Numbered from the stretch's first letter, positions 21,298 to 32,588 are shown. The stretch: 64,000 bases of DNA from Heliocidaris erythrogramma (GCA_025617745.1 CM046863.1:57549829-57613828); one strand, 5' to 3'. Translations and numbers: made by a program. The notes: generated by a model from the letters alone, not told the origin.

Positions 21298-23995
21298 TCA
21301 GAGAATACGGCCAAGTGTAAAGATATTCATTTTGTACTCAATAATCATAACAATGATGATAACAATTATAATAAAATCCAGAGAAATAGCCATTATTATC
21401 GTAATTCCTATCAATATTATCATTATTATTATTATGATTATTATTATTATTATAATTATTATTATCATCATTATTGTTATTATTATTAATATTATTATCA
21501 TTATTATAATTGTTCCTATTATAATAACCAATATTTGTGAGCGAGCGTAGAGAGCGAGCGCCTCAGGAATACATGTTTCATTTCTCATAAAATGATATTA
21601 CTTAGGTGATTAAAATACATACTGATGTATTGAAGAAAGTGAATGATCGGATTCCGGATTAAATTTCCTACAACGAAATTGGCTTGAAGTTATTTATATA
21701 ATGTATATACCGCTTTGGAAAATGAGACACACAAGTAGATCTTTACAAGCAGAAAATGGCCACGTAATGTTTTTGAAAGGGGGAGCTGATGCCTCTTGGC
21801 AGAATATCATACTCCCCGTTCGTACAATTTGCAAGCGAGCGAAGCGAGTTAGAAAAAACATAAAACCCCTTTTTATTGTAATGGAAATGTAATTTCGCCA
21901 TCAAAAGACAAATATAGAACATGTAATAATGAGCCATGAATAATATTACTGAACCCTACTGCCGAATATGGAATATTTGGGCACTTCACTCGCCCTAATG
22001 AAGGGCGTTCCCTGTCCCAAACTATTTCGTTTCTAAATCTTACGCGCTAGTGAGCAAGTAAAAAAAAGGAGATATTGTCTATAGAATAATGATTTTAGCC
22101 GACCATCTCGCTTCCCAAAATAAAAGGATATTCGGGCACCACGCTGCTGGATTCTAGCGAGCCAAACATTGACACTTTATTATCTTTAAGATGTAATTAC
22201 TTCGTGAACATAAATTGTGATTAAAAAAGTATACTATGAAAAGTGTAAACTAAAAATAAGGTGGGGGCGTCCTGCGTCCCTAGCCCTCAGAGCCATCTAT
22301 TACAGAGTTTGGTCAACTCGGCTCCATGTAGGTAGCACATGGCGCTTGTTGCTTTGTTAGGCAAGGCACTAAACAAAGGAATATACGCCATGTTGTGCCC
22401 AAATAAACAGAGTTGGCCGAAGTCTGTAATATGGCTCTGTAGATGACTCTACAAGCCCTTCCCTCCGGTCCCCAAAACAACAACAGCAATAAAAAAAACA
22501 TAATATTACAGAGAGTTCATAAAGGAGTCACTGCTATTGATAAGTGCCCCTTTTGTCTTGTGATAAGTGCCCTATACCTATATACCTATATATATTTAAT
22601 ATATTGTACGTATATACTCCGATGTCGCTTACAAATTGAGCCCTAAAGTCCACAAAAGAACCACATAGGCCTACCTAGCTCAGAGAGGCTTCCTTTATAA
22701 TAGATTCCAACCCCCTACTGATATCAGCATAATGAGAGGCAGTGGAGCAGGGGGCAGTTATACAAGAATGAGCAGTACCCTTACATCAAAACAGGAAGAA
22801 GGACAATTTCTTTCTAAATTTTTTAAAGCTCGCTGGCTACGCTCGCTCGCATTTACCAATGTCTTTTTATCATATTAGGAAAATCGCTGCTATTCAAAAT
22901 ATCTTCAATATGAATAATCAGACCCTTGCACTCAACTGGAAAGTATTTTTTTTTTCTTTTTTTTTCTTTTTCATCTAGAACCATGCTAAGACATAAACAA
23001 TAATGTGTCGAAAATGATATTCGATAGTGTATTAATCAGAATGTAGCGGTATACTATTGTCTCAGCTCAAAGTGGCATTTCCCGCAATTTTTTCACCCTT
23101 TGTAGGTGCCCTTTGCACCCAAAGTGTCCCTTTTGTTGGTGCCCCCACCCATTTGGAAAGACGCTCCGCCGCCCCTGCTATCACCCACACTGGGAGTTAC
23201 TAAAGTTCTGGATTCTGATCTTTACCTCCTATTTTGCTCTTTTTAGTTATATATTGTGATATGATTTACATTGCATACAAGAATTATCTTTTGATGAACA
23301 TTGAAGAGTGCATATGGACGTCTATTAATGACGTCTATTATTCACAAGTAATATAATGTGATAATGCTGAACTCACTTTCCTTTTCAGATGATGATAGAA
23401 TCTTAATGACATTCAAATGATCCTAATGATTGCTAAAGTTTTGCAACCATGGGCCTATTTCTATCTGTCAACCTCAAAACACATATAAATCTGACAAGAT
23501 GATTTTGTGGTTTACAACGTGGAAAATATTATCCAGTGGATCCAAATTTCCAACATATCCATAATGAAAATTATAGTGTCCAAAGCATATTATGCTAAGG
23601 CTGGCTACTAAAATAAGGCATTTTTTTAACAAGTAATTTTTTTCATTTAGTATGCATGAATGTGTAAAATTATTTGACTATATAAATTCATTATGCAAAA
23701 CATAACATCATATTTGTAAACATATTTTTAGGCATTTTACTCCCATTGCAGGCTAATTTTGTGGGTTGTGTCCATAGCTTTAATGCCAAATGAATTTAAA
23801 GTAAAAAAAAGGTCTAAATTTAAACCTTAGGTTGGTGAAACATTGTAGATTGACGGGTATTATATGAATACACAGATGAACTAAGAGTGAACATGACTGT
23901 CATCAAATAAACTGGGTAATTTTCCTGATCCGGTAACTTATACGTAAAAATGAGAGTGTTAAGATATATCATTTCAGAGACTGGTAAAATATTAA
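21298..23995. other. Foldback element interior, left part
   Basis: Holds an ATT/ATC microsatellite (21355-21535) and CGAGCGAAGCGAG-like motifs at 21538, 21832 and (inverted) 22829. One 152 bp MITE is at 22288-22439. No gene is recognised. Confidence 0.5.
22288..22439. mobile_element. 152 bp MITE, CAGAGCCAT termini
   Basis: The left end CAGAGCCATCTATTACAGAG is inverted at the right as CTGTAATATGGCTCTG, with further inward pairing (TTGGTCAACTCGG / AGTTGGCCGAAG). The element can fold into a single stem. No ORF. Confidence 0.55.
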
Positions 23996-24939
23996 AGATC
24001 ACATTGCAAGAAAATTCCATCAAAATAAATATTGGCTTAATACTTATTATTGCATAGATGGCATAAATTATACAAGGTTATCCAAATTCAACGCTTGGAA
24101 ACATTTGAATTAATGATTATTATCAGTTATAAAACGGTAAAATACAGCCCCCGATATAGCAGCTGAAGAGCTCCTTGAACGCTGCTGAGATGTGTGACGA
24201 CACACGAAGGACCAGTCCTGTCTAAGCAGACGATATCCCATAACATATTACATATTTTTCAGTGCCTGTTTTGTCATCTCCTCTTCACATATTTCTCTTA
24301 CTTGACTAGCGTCAGTCTTAATGTTAGTCTGTTGCCTCACTCTTAACTTCGTGTATGGTATAATTTTGATGAAAAATGCAGCGTTAAAAAAATAAAGGAA
24401 TCAGTCACTTGTAAACAAAATAAGACGCCATTGTATTTTCAGCTGCTTGCACCGGGGCATGTTCGGCGTTTCAAGAGGGAACGAATACAATCTGTGATGT
24501 TATTCGGAGGGCTTTTCAATTTGAAAATGGGGTTTATTTCATTGATCATTGACCCTTCTCCTGTGTATTTACAATCAAATGGTTTTAGTTATCAGAATCA
24601 GTTTCACTTTCCCTTTTAGAATGGTGTGAAATAAGGTCATGTTAAATATACCAAACTCCTTATAATTTGATAAATAATTGCATTGCAATTACGTTCATTC
24701 ATTATAGGACGTCGTCTGCTTAAGCAGGACCGACCCCTAGTGTGACGACATCAAAACATCGCTATATTTCTGGCGAATCCTCGGATATTCCAGATGCTTA
24801 GGAGAGCTTTTATTTATGTTGTTTTTATAATCATCAGATACGCAGTTGACATAAAACTTATACGATTGCCATCTGTAAGCTTCCCAGTTTCTAGTGATAC
24901 ATTAATTGCCATATTTGTGATTTTCTTGCAATGTGATCT
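23996..24939. mobile_element. 944 bp element with TTAA target duplication
   Basis: AGATCACATTGCAAGAAAAT at 23996 is inverted as ending TTGCAATGTGATCT at 24939, and TTAA flanks both sides (23992-23995, 24940-24943). A second inverted pair lies inside it: TCCTGTCTAAGCAGACGA near 24217 and TCGTCTGCTTAAGCAGGA near 24713. The terminus and target match the pattern of the 13372-13795 MITE, suggesting the same superfamily (Kolobok- or piggyBac-like). Confidence 0.65.
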
Positions 24940-24943
24940 TTAA

Positions 24944-26424
24944 GGTGTACAAATATACTTCTTAGAATAATGTTTGTAAGTGTCTTTTGTTGATAGCATT
25001 TAAAGATGATAAAGTGTCCTTTTTTCTCGTTCGTTCGTAAAACTTAAACTTTTTTGGATGCCTCGTTCAGCAAATATACACATATTCGTGTTGCAAACTG
25101 CCCGAAATCCGACATAATTATCAAGTATAGGAGGTGATCATGTACATAAACTTTTCTCATGTATTTCTTTGACAAAATAAAATTGTAGGTTAATTCTTTC
25201 CTCGCTCTCTTCGCTCGCTCATAAAATTTAGAAAATGTAGAAGCATAATGGTGGATTTTCGGGAAAGATGTGTCAGTCACCCCCCCCCCCCCCCCTACTT
25301 AAAAAAAAAGAAGTTATGCGGCCCCTGTAATTATAAAAATTATAGTTAAGCTATATCTGCGATTACTCGATAATTTATGTTTGTATAAAGTAAGCAAACA
25401 GTGGAACGACGGTTTTAATTCACTTCGAGGGGCATGGTGACCGCATCCACTTGGTTCAAACACGAGGCCCCCAAATACACGTAGTTATTGTATTAAGTTC
25501 CATTATATGAACTTTATAAAGATAACTGCGTACTGCACAATGTGAGATCACATGATCAGGCTTATGACTTATGATAAGATATATAAATTTTCCTACCCCA
25601 CCTATCATGGGCCTTGCTAAAATGTGTTGGGGCAGGGGTGGGGTGTTGGGATGTCACTCCCCCTTTCATATTCAACATTGCTGTCAGTATATGCGCCCCT
25701 ATGTGGGCAAAAAGGAGGGAGAGGGAAGAGAAAGGAGAAAAGAAAAAGGTAAAAAGATTCATTAGAGGTTAGAAGGGAAAAAAGAGAGAAAAAGAAGAAA
25801 AAAGGAAAGAAAACAGAAAACCTAATTCCGATTTTTTCAACACTGAAATTCCTATATGCATATGGGAATAAATAGATTATAAGAAAAAAGCGAAAGGAAA
25901 ATAAAGAAGAAAGCGACAGGGTGAAGAAAGAAGAACTTTGAGATGAGATTAACGATGAACATAGCTGTCCAAATACAGTTTTGTATCTCAGACCCGGACG
26001 AGACTTATCTTTCTTTCACATTCCTTTAATCCAAATAGGACTGGAGGGCGATTAGCGCCCCCCCCCCCCCCACCGCTGATAGTTTTAAAGGGCTTGCCAC
26101 GCGACCTTATGACTTTTTCTTTAGAGTGTAATGTCTTTTGATACAAAATATGTGTGGTGTTACGTAACATTTGAAGGTCATATAATATATGTCAATGAAA
26201 AATGGTAGGTTCGTATTTATGAGTAAAACCATTAATCATTTGTACAGATTCTAATAAGTTGCCGGAAGGGGTCCAACCGTCTTCTTTCCTATTCCATTTT
26301 CTTTCTTTTTTTCTTATTTTTTCGCCATCCGATGAGGGAGGGGTGGGGGCGTGCCCTCCCAACCCCCCCCCCCCCCCATTGCTACACCTCTGCTCCTGAT
26401 GAATTTGCTTTTTTTTACCACTAA
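24944..26424. other. Foldback element interior, right part
   Basis: Contains poly-C runs (25279-25295, 26058-26071, 26362-26377), an inverted CGAGCGAAG-type motif near 25200 and a purine-rich stretch (25700-25930). No gene is recognised. Confidence 0.5.
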
Positions 26425-26996
26425 TTATGAACCCTATTTCATTTTTCGGAAATACGAACCTTATTTCATTTTCGGAAATACGAACCCTTTTTCATTTTCG
26501 GAAATACGAACCTTATTTCATTTCTGGAAATACGAACCCTTTTTCATTTTCGGAAATACGAACCCTTTTTCATTTTCGGAAATATGAACCCTTTTTCATT
26601 TTCGGAAATACGAACCCTATTTCATTTTCGGAAATACGAACCCTTTTTCATTTTCGGAAATACGAACCTTATTTCATTTTCGGAAATACGAACCCTTTTT
26701 CATTTTCGGAAATACGAACCTTCGGAATTATAAGCCCTTTTTCATTTTCGGAAATACGAACCTTCGGAAATATGAACCCTATTTCATTTTCGGAATTATG
26801 AACCTTCGGATAAACGAACCTTCGGATAAACGAACCTTCGGAATAACGAACCTTCGGAATAATGCAACAAATGTTCGGAATTACGAACCCTTTTTCATTT
26901 TCGGAATTATGAACCCCCAGGCATGGGAAATTAGTGTTTCGGAAATACGAACCTTCGGAAATACGAACCTTCGGAAAAACGAACCTTCGGAAAAAC
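26425..26996 (-). repeat. Right end arrays, inverse of the left end
   Basis: The 30 bp unit (CATTTTCGGAAATACGAACC plus spacer) runs from about 26437 to 26790. The 17 bp unit (CGAACCTTCGGAAAAA) follows and reaches the outer edge at 26996, with some 30 bp units interspersed near 26880-26930. The order mirrors the left end. Confidence 0.85.
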
Positions 26997-27109
26997 GAGA
27001 TGCCCCCTGTCAATCACCCTCCATACCATCTCCATCCAAACCACCTGTTCATTGTACATTTCATCCCATTGTCATGTTCCATCCATACGCTCAATGTTCA
27101 GTCAATAGG

Positions 27110-28714
27110 TACGTTCACACGTAGAGCGATAGCATCGATGCTATCGAGGTGTCGATGCTATTTTGGTGAAGACCAGATAGTGTCGAGACCAAACGCTGTC
27201 TGAACGCAGATAGTCACGAGATAGAAGCGAGTTTCCAAACTATTCTTGCAGCGAGTTTAGCAGGAGTAAATCTCAGGATCCAGCGGCAAAGCATCGACGC
27301 TTTGCGGTAGACCACCCACCGCGCTTGTGACTATTTGTCGTGTGAGCGCAGTCGCTGCTATCTTCACTCGCTGCTATTATAATTATATCTGTTTCATGTG
27401 GTGCTATAATATAATGCAATGTATGTATTCATGTGATGTACCCTCTTCCCTACTTTTTTTTTTCTATTATCATTCTGTCTGTTTCATCTGGTACTGTAAT
27501 GTAATGTATGTATTCATGTGATGTATATAGGGGTATAGTAGGGTAATGTGTATACTGTGTGGAAAGGAAGGGGGTTTTTTTTTGGGGGGGGGGGGGGTTC
27601 CTTCGTTTTATCTTTTTCTTTTTTATATATGTGACCAGGCACCACAAAACCACCCAAAAGTCGCACTGTGTGATTTTCAGTTAGAGATCAATCAATGTGT
27701 TTTGGTTGGCATGCATGGTCAAATTTTAGTTTTGGGTATTTCCTGAAAGAGTATACTTTTTTCTAAGTAATCTAAAATGTGGAGGCACCAAACAATCTAG
27801 AAGTGGTATTTTTGCCAGCTTTTTATCAGACTTATGTGTGTCTTCTCTGGATTTTGTTGTATTACTTTTCTTTTTCACGACCCTGAATACTTGTCTCATT
27901 TTAATCTCCCATAAATCTCCCGGAGTAAGTTCTTGCATTGATACTTGTGCACTATGATAAACAGGATATGTCTATGTAGTATGCCAAGTTTTAGGACAAT
28001 CTGATAATCCCTTCATAGAAATTTTCATTGAGTTCTAATCCTCCATTTGTCACCTTAGCACAACACTTCGCGAGTCAGAGTGCTTCAATAGACTGCAAAC
28101 TTTAAACCCTTATTAAGAAGTAACATTATGAGGGACTGTGCATTCTTCTCTTTGTACATTGAGTTATGAACATCCAATGAGTTAAATATCATTTTAAAGC
28201 TGAGAATCTGCTTTTTCAGAATCAGACCTTAAAGTATCATGTGGTCTTTAGATATTGATTTACATGTGCTTACCAGAGAATATAGTGTGCATGCATGTGT
28301 TTTATTTTGGCATAAGATTGGAGTTCAGTCAATTTTGACATGTACAAGGTTTATTTAAAATTAAGTATTATAACACATGTATTTGCTACTTGATTGTATT
28401 ATCGATATTTCAAATGAATTGTTATTGTGTTATTATGTTGATTTATGAAGACAAATAAAATATTATTCAAAACATTCGCATCATATGACCCCTGTACACA
28501 AACTTCCGCGCGTTTGACCATGCATACCAATTATACTCGGGTCACTCTGTGTGGCGCAGTAATTATTGTTTTGGCAGCGGGTGAGCGATGAATAGTCGAG
28601 AGTGGGTGATAGAAGCAAGTCGATCACGGCCTGTCTGAACGTACTGGAAATATTTTTGAAACTTACATTGCATTGATGCTAACATAGCATCGATGCTATG
28701 TACTACGTGTGAAC
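27110..28714. mobile_element. 1.6 kb inverted-end element, GTACGTTCACACGTAG termini
   Basis: TACGTTCACACGTAG at the left (about 27113) and CTACGTGTGAACATAAC at the right (ending about 28719) are inverted. Both are followed inward by GATAGCATCGATGCTAT-type palindromes, and TCTGAACG motifs recur near both ends (27200, 28632). The core is non-coding. A GTGACCAGGCACCACAAAAC segment at 27631 resembles the end of the MITE at 10627. No superfamily is assigned. Confidence 0.55.
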
Positions 28715-29053
28715 ATAACTAATGTTCTATGTATACACTCAATGTACATTGTATTCAAGTTATACACACTAGTGTCATGCTCATTGTCAAACACATTGCA
28801 TAATGTTATCACTCTCTCACATACATACACACTACCCTGCATCTCTCTCGTGACTTTGAGTTTGATATACGATGGGAGTATTTTAATTCATATGCTTTAC
28901 TAATAAGTTTTATGTTCTTCTTCTTCTTTTTTCTTTTTCTTCGTGATTCTTATTATAATTGTTACCATCAGTACTAGGCCTATCACTCTAGAAGTTGAAA
29001 TATTTTATTACCGGCTGTCTTGTTTTTCTTCATCTTTCTCCTAAATGCTATAG

Positions 29054-29093
29054 GTTTTCTGGATCGCTGAACTCGGACAGACGCGTATCAAAT
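29054..29093 (+). CDS. LRR exon 4, 40 bp, phase 2 to 0 (tentative)
   Basis: A pyrimidine-rich tract with a CTAAAT branch-like site precedes GCTATAG (ending 29053), and GTAAGT follows 29093. The exon is 1 base plus 13 codons: it completes exon 3's last codon (CA + G, Gln) and reads FSGSLNSDRRVSN before joining exon 5 in phase 0. SLNSDRRV loosely resembles LLLNSNESLRV of exon 2, so this may be the equivalent small exon shortened at its 5' side. Splice signals and phase both fit, but 40 bp is too short for independent proof. Confidence 0.45.
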
Positions 29094-29507
29094 GTAAGTA
29101 GGCCTGATAGGCCTCATTGTTTAGAAATGTTCAACAAAAGCAATTTATACATTCCGCCTTATGAAAGTTACAGCAAAATAAATTATATTTCTTCCTTATT
29201 TATTGCATTGTGCAAATGGCCTAATTCATACTACAATTAAATGGCAATTTCCAAAAGACGTCAGTAAAAAAAAAATGTGAATGGCTATTAAGTTACCCCT
29301 CCCCCCCAAAAAAATAAATAAAATAAAATAAAATAAAATAAATAAAACAATAATAATTCATACAAAATAACTTTTAAAAATAATATGATCTAGTAGTTGT
29401 AAAGCGTATGTTTTGTCCATGATAGTGAAATCAAGAGATTGTATGTAACTCCCTAGACTGAATATGATCTAAAATTGACGCATTCATTTTATTGTATTTC
29501 ATGACAG

Positions 29508-30025
29508 ATCCCTATGTTAACGATCGAGGACTGCCATCTATCTGCTGAGATGACCATCAGGTTGTGGCCCTGCCTCAGATCCTTCACCTCACTGTCCAAG
29601 CTTACTATCTCAGACTCCTCTCTCAGTTTCTCTCCATCTCCTCCTGAGCTTCCATCCGTCACAAAGCTGAAAGCCGAGAGAGTGACGTCACAAAGCTACG
29701 AAGGTCTGCTCTCATCGCTACCTGGCTTGAAAGAGATCGCTATCACTATCGATGATGCAGAGAGAGACATATCTCAGATCACGGCTTGTCTTCGTCTGAC
29801 CGGGGGACAGCAGCTCACATACATCAGGCTTAGAACATCGGACTCACTCCCATCAGAGAAGAAGAATGTATCGAGAGAGACGATGAGAGGACTGGGTCTT
29901 CTGATCAGAGAACAAACCAACAACCTACAGCAGCTGATTGTGGACAGGGTGAAGTGCACAGACGAGGAAGACTTGGTTTACCTCGTCGAGTGCTGCAGAC
30001 ATGTGAAGACGATGAAACACGTACG
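29508..30025 (+). CDS. LRR exon 5, 518 bp, phase 0 to 2
   Basis: The third large LRR exon lies between ATGACAG (ending 29507) and GTAAGT (from 30026); 172 codons plus two bases, all open. It has an intact first LRR strand (MLTIEDCHLSAEM) and a second (LSKLTISDSSLSFS), then PPELPSVTKLKAERVTSQSY, LLSSLPGLKEIAITIDDAE, SRETMRGLGLLIREQ and ECCRHVKTMKHV. From the middle onward it is very close to exon 1 and more distant from exon 3. No stop is reached, so the gene continues past this donor. A possible short terminal exon after TTTTCTACAG (ending 30092), ending TGA at about 30125, fits the phase but is weak. Confidence 0.75.
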
Positions 30026-31666
30026 GTAAGTTATTGTTCAACTCATAATATAAAATAGATTGTATGAGATGATTCTATTCCGTTTTCTACAGTACTAACG
30101 CGTATTATGAATGCATGAAGGGATGAAAAGTTTCGACGTGGATGTAGCCTCCTAGTTTTATGTTGATTTTTATTTATTACAAAAATAAATTATTTCTCCG
30201 TATTGTTATATTCTTATTTCAATGTGCATTAGTATTAGTATAATCTGAATGTAAATTGAGCAAAATAAACTTACATTTAGGTTACTCTAATTAGATCTAT
30301 TATAATAATTTTAATTTTATTTTATTAGGTGGTTGTCGGTATCGACAGATCACCTATTAATTTTGTCCGAATTTTCTTCATTTCTTTTTATTAGGTGGTC
30401 TGTCGGTATCGACAGATCACCTTTTAATTTTGTCAGAATTTTCTTCTTTATTATTTATTTATTTTTAAGACCAGTTTTTGTTCCTACCAAATCTCAAAAT
30501 CGGCCAGGTCACTATCATCGAGTTTAATGTCATGTATGAGGTCAATCATGGACATGGTCAACTAAGCTTTTGAAGGTCATCAGGTCATCGTGACGTCATC
30601 AAGACGCCATTTTCTAAATTTACAAGATCGATTATATCTTCATAATCGATCATCAAAAATCAACTATATTCACATCACATAAACTTCAGATGACGGGTCA
30701 TCAAGTCATGTCCTCACAGGTCATCTAGAGGTCAGGACGTGCGCGTACGCGCGCGTCAAAATTTAAAAATGCTCAAAATCACGTAGGATCAAGTCTGCAC
30801 ACGTTTCAGGTCATTTTGAGCATTTCAAAAATGTCCGTGCGTAAGCGTCCGCGCGCGCGTTTTAGGCGCGCGCAAGTCGTAAATAACGTTAAAACGCTGT
30901 TTTTTCGATTGATTTGCAATCCTGACACTTTTCTTCATCATTTCCATCCACTTGGAATCAATTTCAATCAATAATAAGGTCGTACGGGCGCGTCAAAGTT
31001 CAAAATCCGTGCGCGCGTCTATGGCGAAAATAACGTAAAAACGTGCAAAAATATGCCTCTACAAAATTAATTCTAGCTCTTTAAATAGTCCATAAACCCC
31101 CCAATTTTTTTTCATCATCAGGTAGGGTATGAATCATAGATATGATTTCATGTATCATTTGATCCTTATAAACATTATGACGTCATCAAAATGGCGCCAG
31201 AAGTCAAAATTTCCATTTTTCATGTTTTGACGTCATTACATTTATGCAAATTTGGCTCTAGATTCGTAATTATTGGTTGTTCATCGCCCAGATTTTGATA
31301 TGTTATAGCTGAAACAATTCTCTACAAGATCAGCAACCACTATTTTTCATTTGGATGATGTCATCACAGTGAAACTTTCAATTAAAGATGCCATGTCAGA
31401 ATTTTCCCTATTTGCGTGTTATGTCTATGGAAGATGATTTTTTTTCGAATCATGAATCTACATGACATTGTTCTCTGAGCTGTATCTCAGTTGTCTTTGG
31501 TCTATTTTCTTCCAGATTTTAGTAAGTTATAGCTGAGACTATAAGCTTTTATAAGTGTGGTCTCCAATTTTTGATCAGATGTCGGGATCATGCCCAATTT
31601 TTCACGACAAAATGGGATTTGAGAATCCCGTTTTTCGTTTACGTGTTACCTCTATGGGAAATATTT

Positions 31667-31730
31667 TGGTATATTGGTCAAAGCACTTGCCTCTCACTCC
31701 GGTGACCCAGGTTCGATCCCCGGTGGGTCC
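31667..31730 (+). ncRNA. tRNA-like module with Pol III A and B boxes (unit A)
   Basis: A box TGGTATATTGG (31667-31677) and B box GGTTCGATCCC (31710-31720) lie 43 nt apart, as in tRNA genes. A T run follows within about 25 nt and could terminate Pol III. The sequence upstream does not pair with GTGGGTCC as an acceptor stem, so it is tRNA-derived rather than a tRNA gene. Equivalent modules start at 33779, 35122, 43348, 49948, 51871, 53975, 56314, 58453, 60834 and 63329, with the same spacing. Confidence 0.55.
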
Positions 31731-32097
31731 ATTAAAAAAAAAATTTTTTTTGCTTCTTTTTGCCTTTCATTTTACCATCTTCTTCGACTATTATATCATA
31801 TACAATCACAAACCATGTACTAAACTGCCTTATTTTGCGTGTTTTGTCTATTGGAAAGTAGTGTGCAGTAGTTTGTGTACAACCAGATGGAAATTTCTCA
31901 AAATTGGCATACTCAATTATCTTCAAATTTTCGCCAGTCATCAGTCCTAATAAGGTCAAGTTCGCGCATCTTTTTCAAGCTCATCAGATTATCGTGACGT
32001 CATCCAGGCGACATTTTGTAAAAATCAACTTATGGTCGTATCTTCATAACGAATTGTGATTGCTCTTTCATATTTGGCATGGTAAAGGTCACTGTCA

Positions 32098-32400
32098 TTG
32101 CAGTCACGGTCATCACCATTATCATCACCATCACCATCACCAACATCATCATTATATCACTATCATGATTATCATCAACATCATTATCATCATCACTGTC
32201 ATGATGATATTCATGATGATGATTATCATCAACATCATTATCATCATCACTGTCATATTTATGATGATGATGATGATTAACATTAAAATCATTATCATCA
32301 TCACTGTCATGATATGATCATCATCATGATTATCATCAACATCATTATCATCACTGTCATGATATTCATGATGATGATTATCATCAACGTCATCACATCT
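32098..32400. repeat. (ATC)n tract of unit A
   Basis: Imperfect ATC/GAT repeats with a recurring CACTGTCATGATATTCATGATG supermotif. His/Asp/Met/Ile peptides from it are artefacts. Matching tracts lie in the other units. Confidence 0.9.
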
Positions 32401-32588
32401 TCCAATGACCGTTTCACACATTTTTCTACATTCCTGTCCTCAAGAAACATCTCCATGCATGGCATTCTTGACTTCCTATCTTCAGTTTAGTATTTCCCCA
32501 TTGTTATGATCATCCTGCTTAAAATCATGATCATACAAAGTGAAAGACAGACCACCTAATTCGTCCTCATGACGAATTAAATTCTAGT

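Larger units (their letters stand above)
20838..26996. mobile_element. 6.2 kb foldback element with tandem-repeat inverted ends (TU-like)
   Basis: Both ends consist of two repeat arrays in mirror order. Outermost is a roughly 16-17 bp unit (TTTTTCCGAAGGTTCG), and inside it a roughly 30 bp unit (TTCCGAAAATGAAA plus AGGGTTCGTA). The left side is 20838-21297 and the right side, inverted, is 26425-26996. Terminal inverted repeats with an outer domain of short tandem repeats are the defining feature of the sea urchin TU elements and Drosophila FB. The 5.1 kb between has no transposase-like ORF, so this copy is non-autonomous. It lies within intron 3. Confidence 0.65.
30327..32588 (+). mobile_element. 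Helentron-like unit A (complete, doubled 5' end)
   Basis: The 5' hairpin occurs twice (30327, then 30393). The unit continues through CG-alternating DNA (30738-30757), a 13 bp hairpin (30767-30779 with 30813-30825), TGACGTCA sites at 30591, 31178, 31228 and 31995, and the tRNA-like module (31667-31730). It then has an (ATC)n tract (32098-32400), GACAGACCACCT (32546-32557), hairpin AATTCGTC/GACGAATT (32558-32578) and CTAGTT. An asymmetric terminal inverted repeat, hairpins at both ends and an internal microsatellite match Helentron-derived non-autonomous elements such as DINE-1. CTAG is also the canonical Helitron 3' end. No Rep/helicase is encoded. Confidence 0.65.

Noticed and set aside
20654..21314. 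Repetitive peptides such as FRRFVFPKV and FSEIRTLF (also 26351-27013)
   Set aside because: Produced by the 17 and 30 bp satellite units at the ends of the foldback element, on both strands.
20820..27010. Direct TGTCAATC copies just outside the foldback element as a target duplication
   Set aside because: They lie at different distances from the two ends and flanking bases do not match, so chance is the simpler reading.
30093..30125. Possible terminal LRR exon after TTTTCTACAG
   Set aside because: Phase and acceptor fit, but only about ten codons precede the stop and there is no similarity to support them.
31667..31738. Functional tRNA gene
   Set aside because: A and B boxes are good, but the 5' seven bases cannot pair with the 3' acceptor strand and no sound anticodon arm forms, so it was called tRNA-like only.
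31555..31950. Recurring peptide containing YWSKHLPLTPVTQVRSPVGP in most repeat units
   Set aside because: It is a read-through of the tRNA-like module and its flanks. The conservation follows the DNA boxes, and the peptide changes freely outside them.
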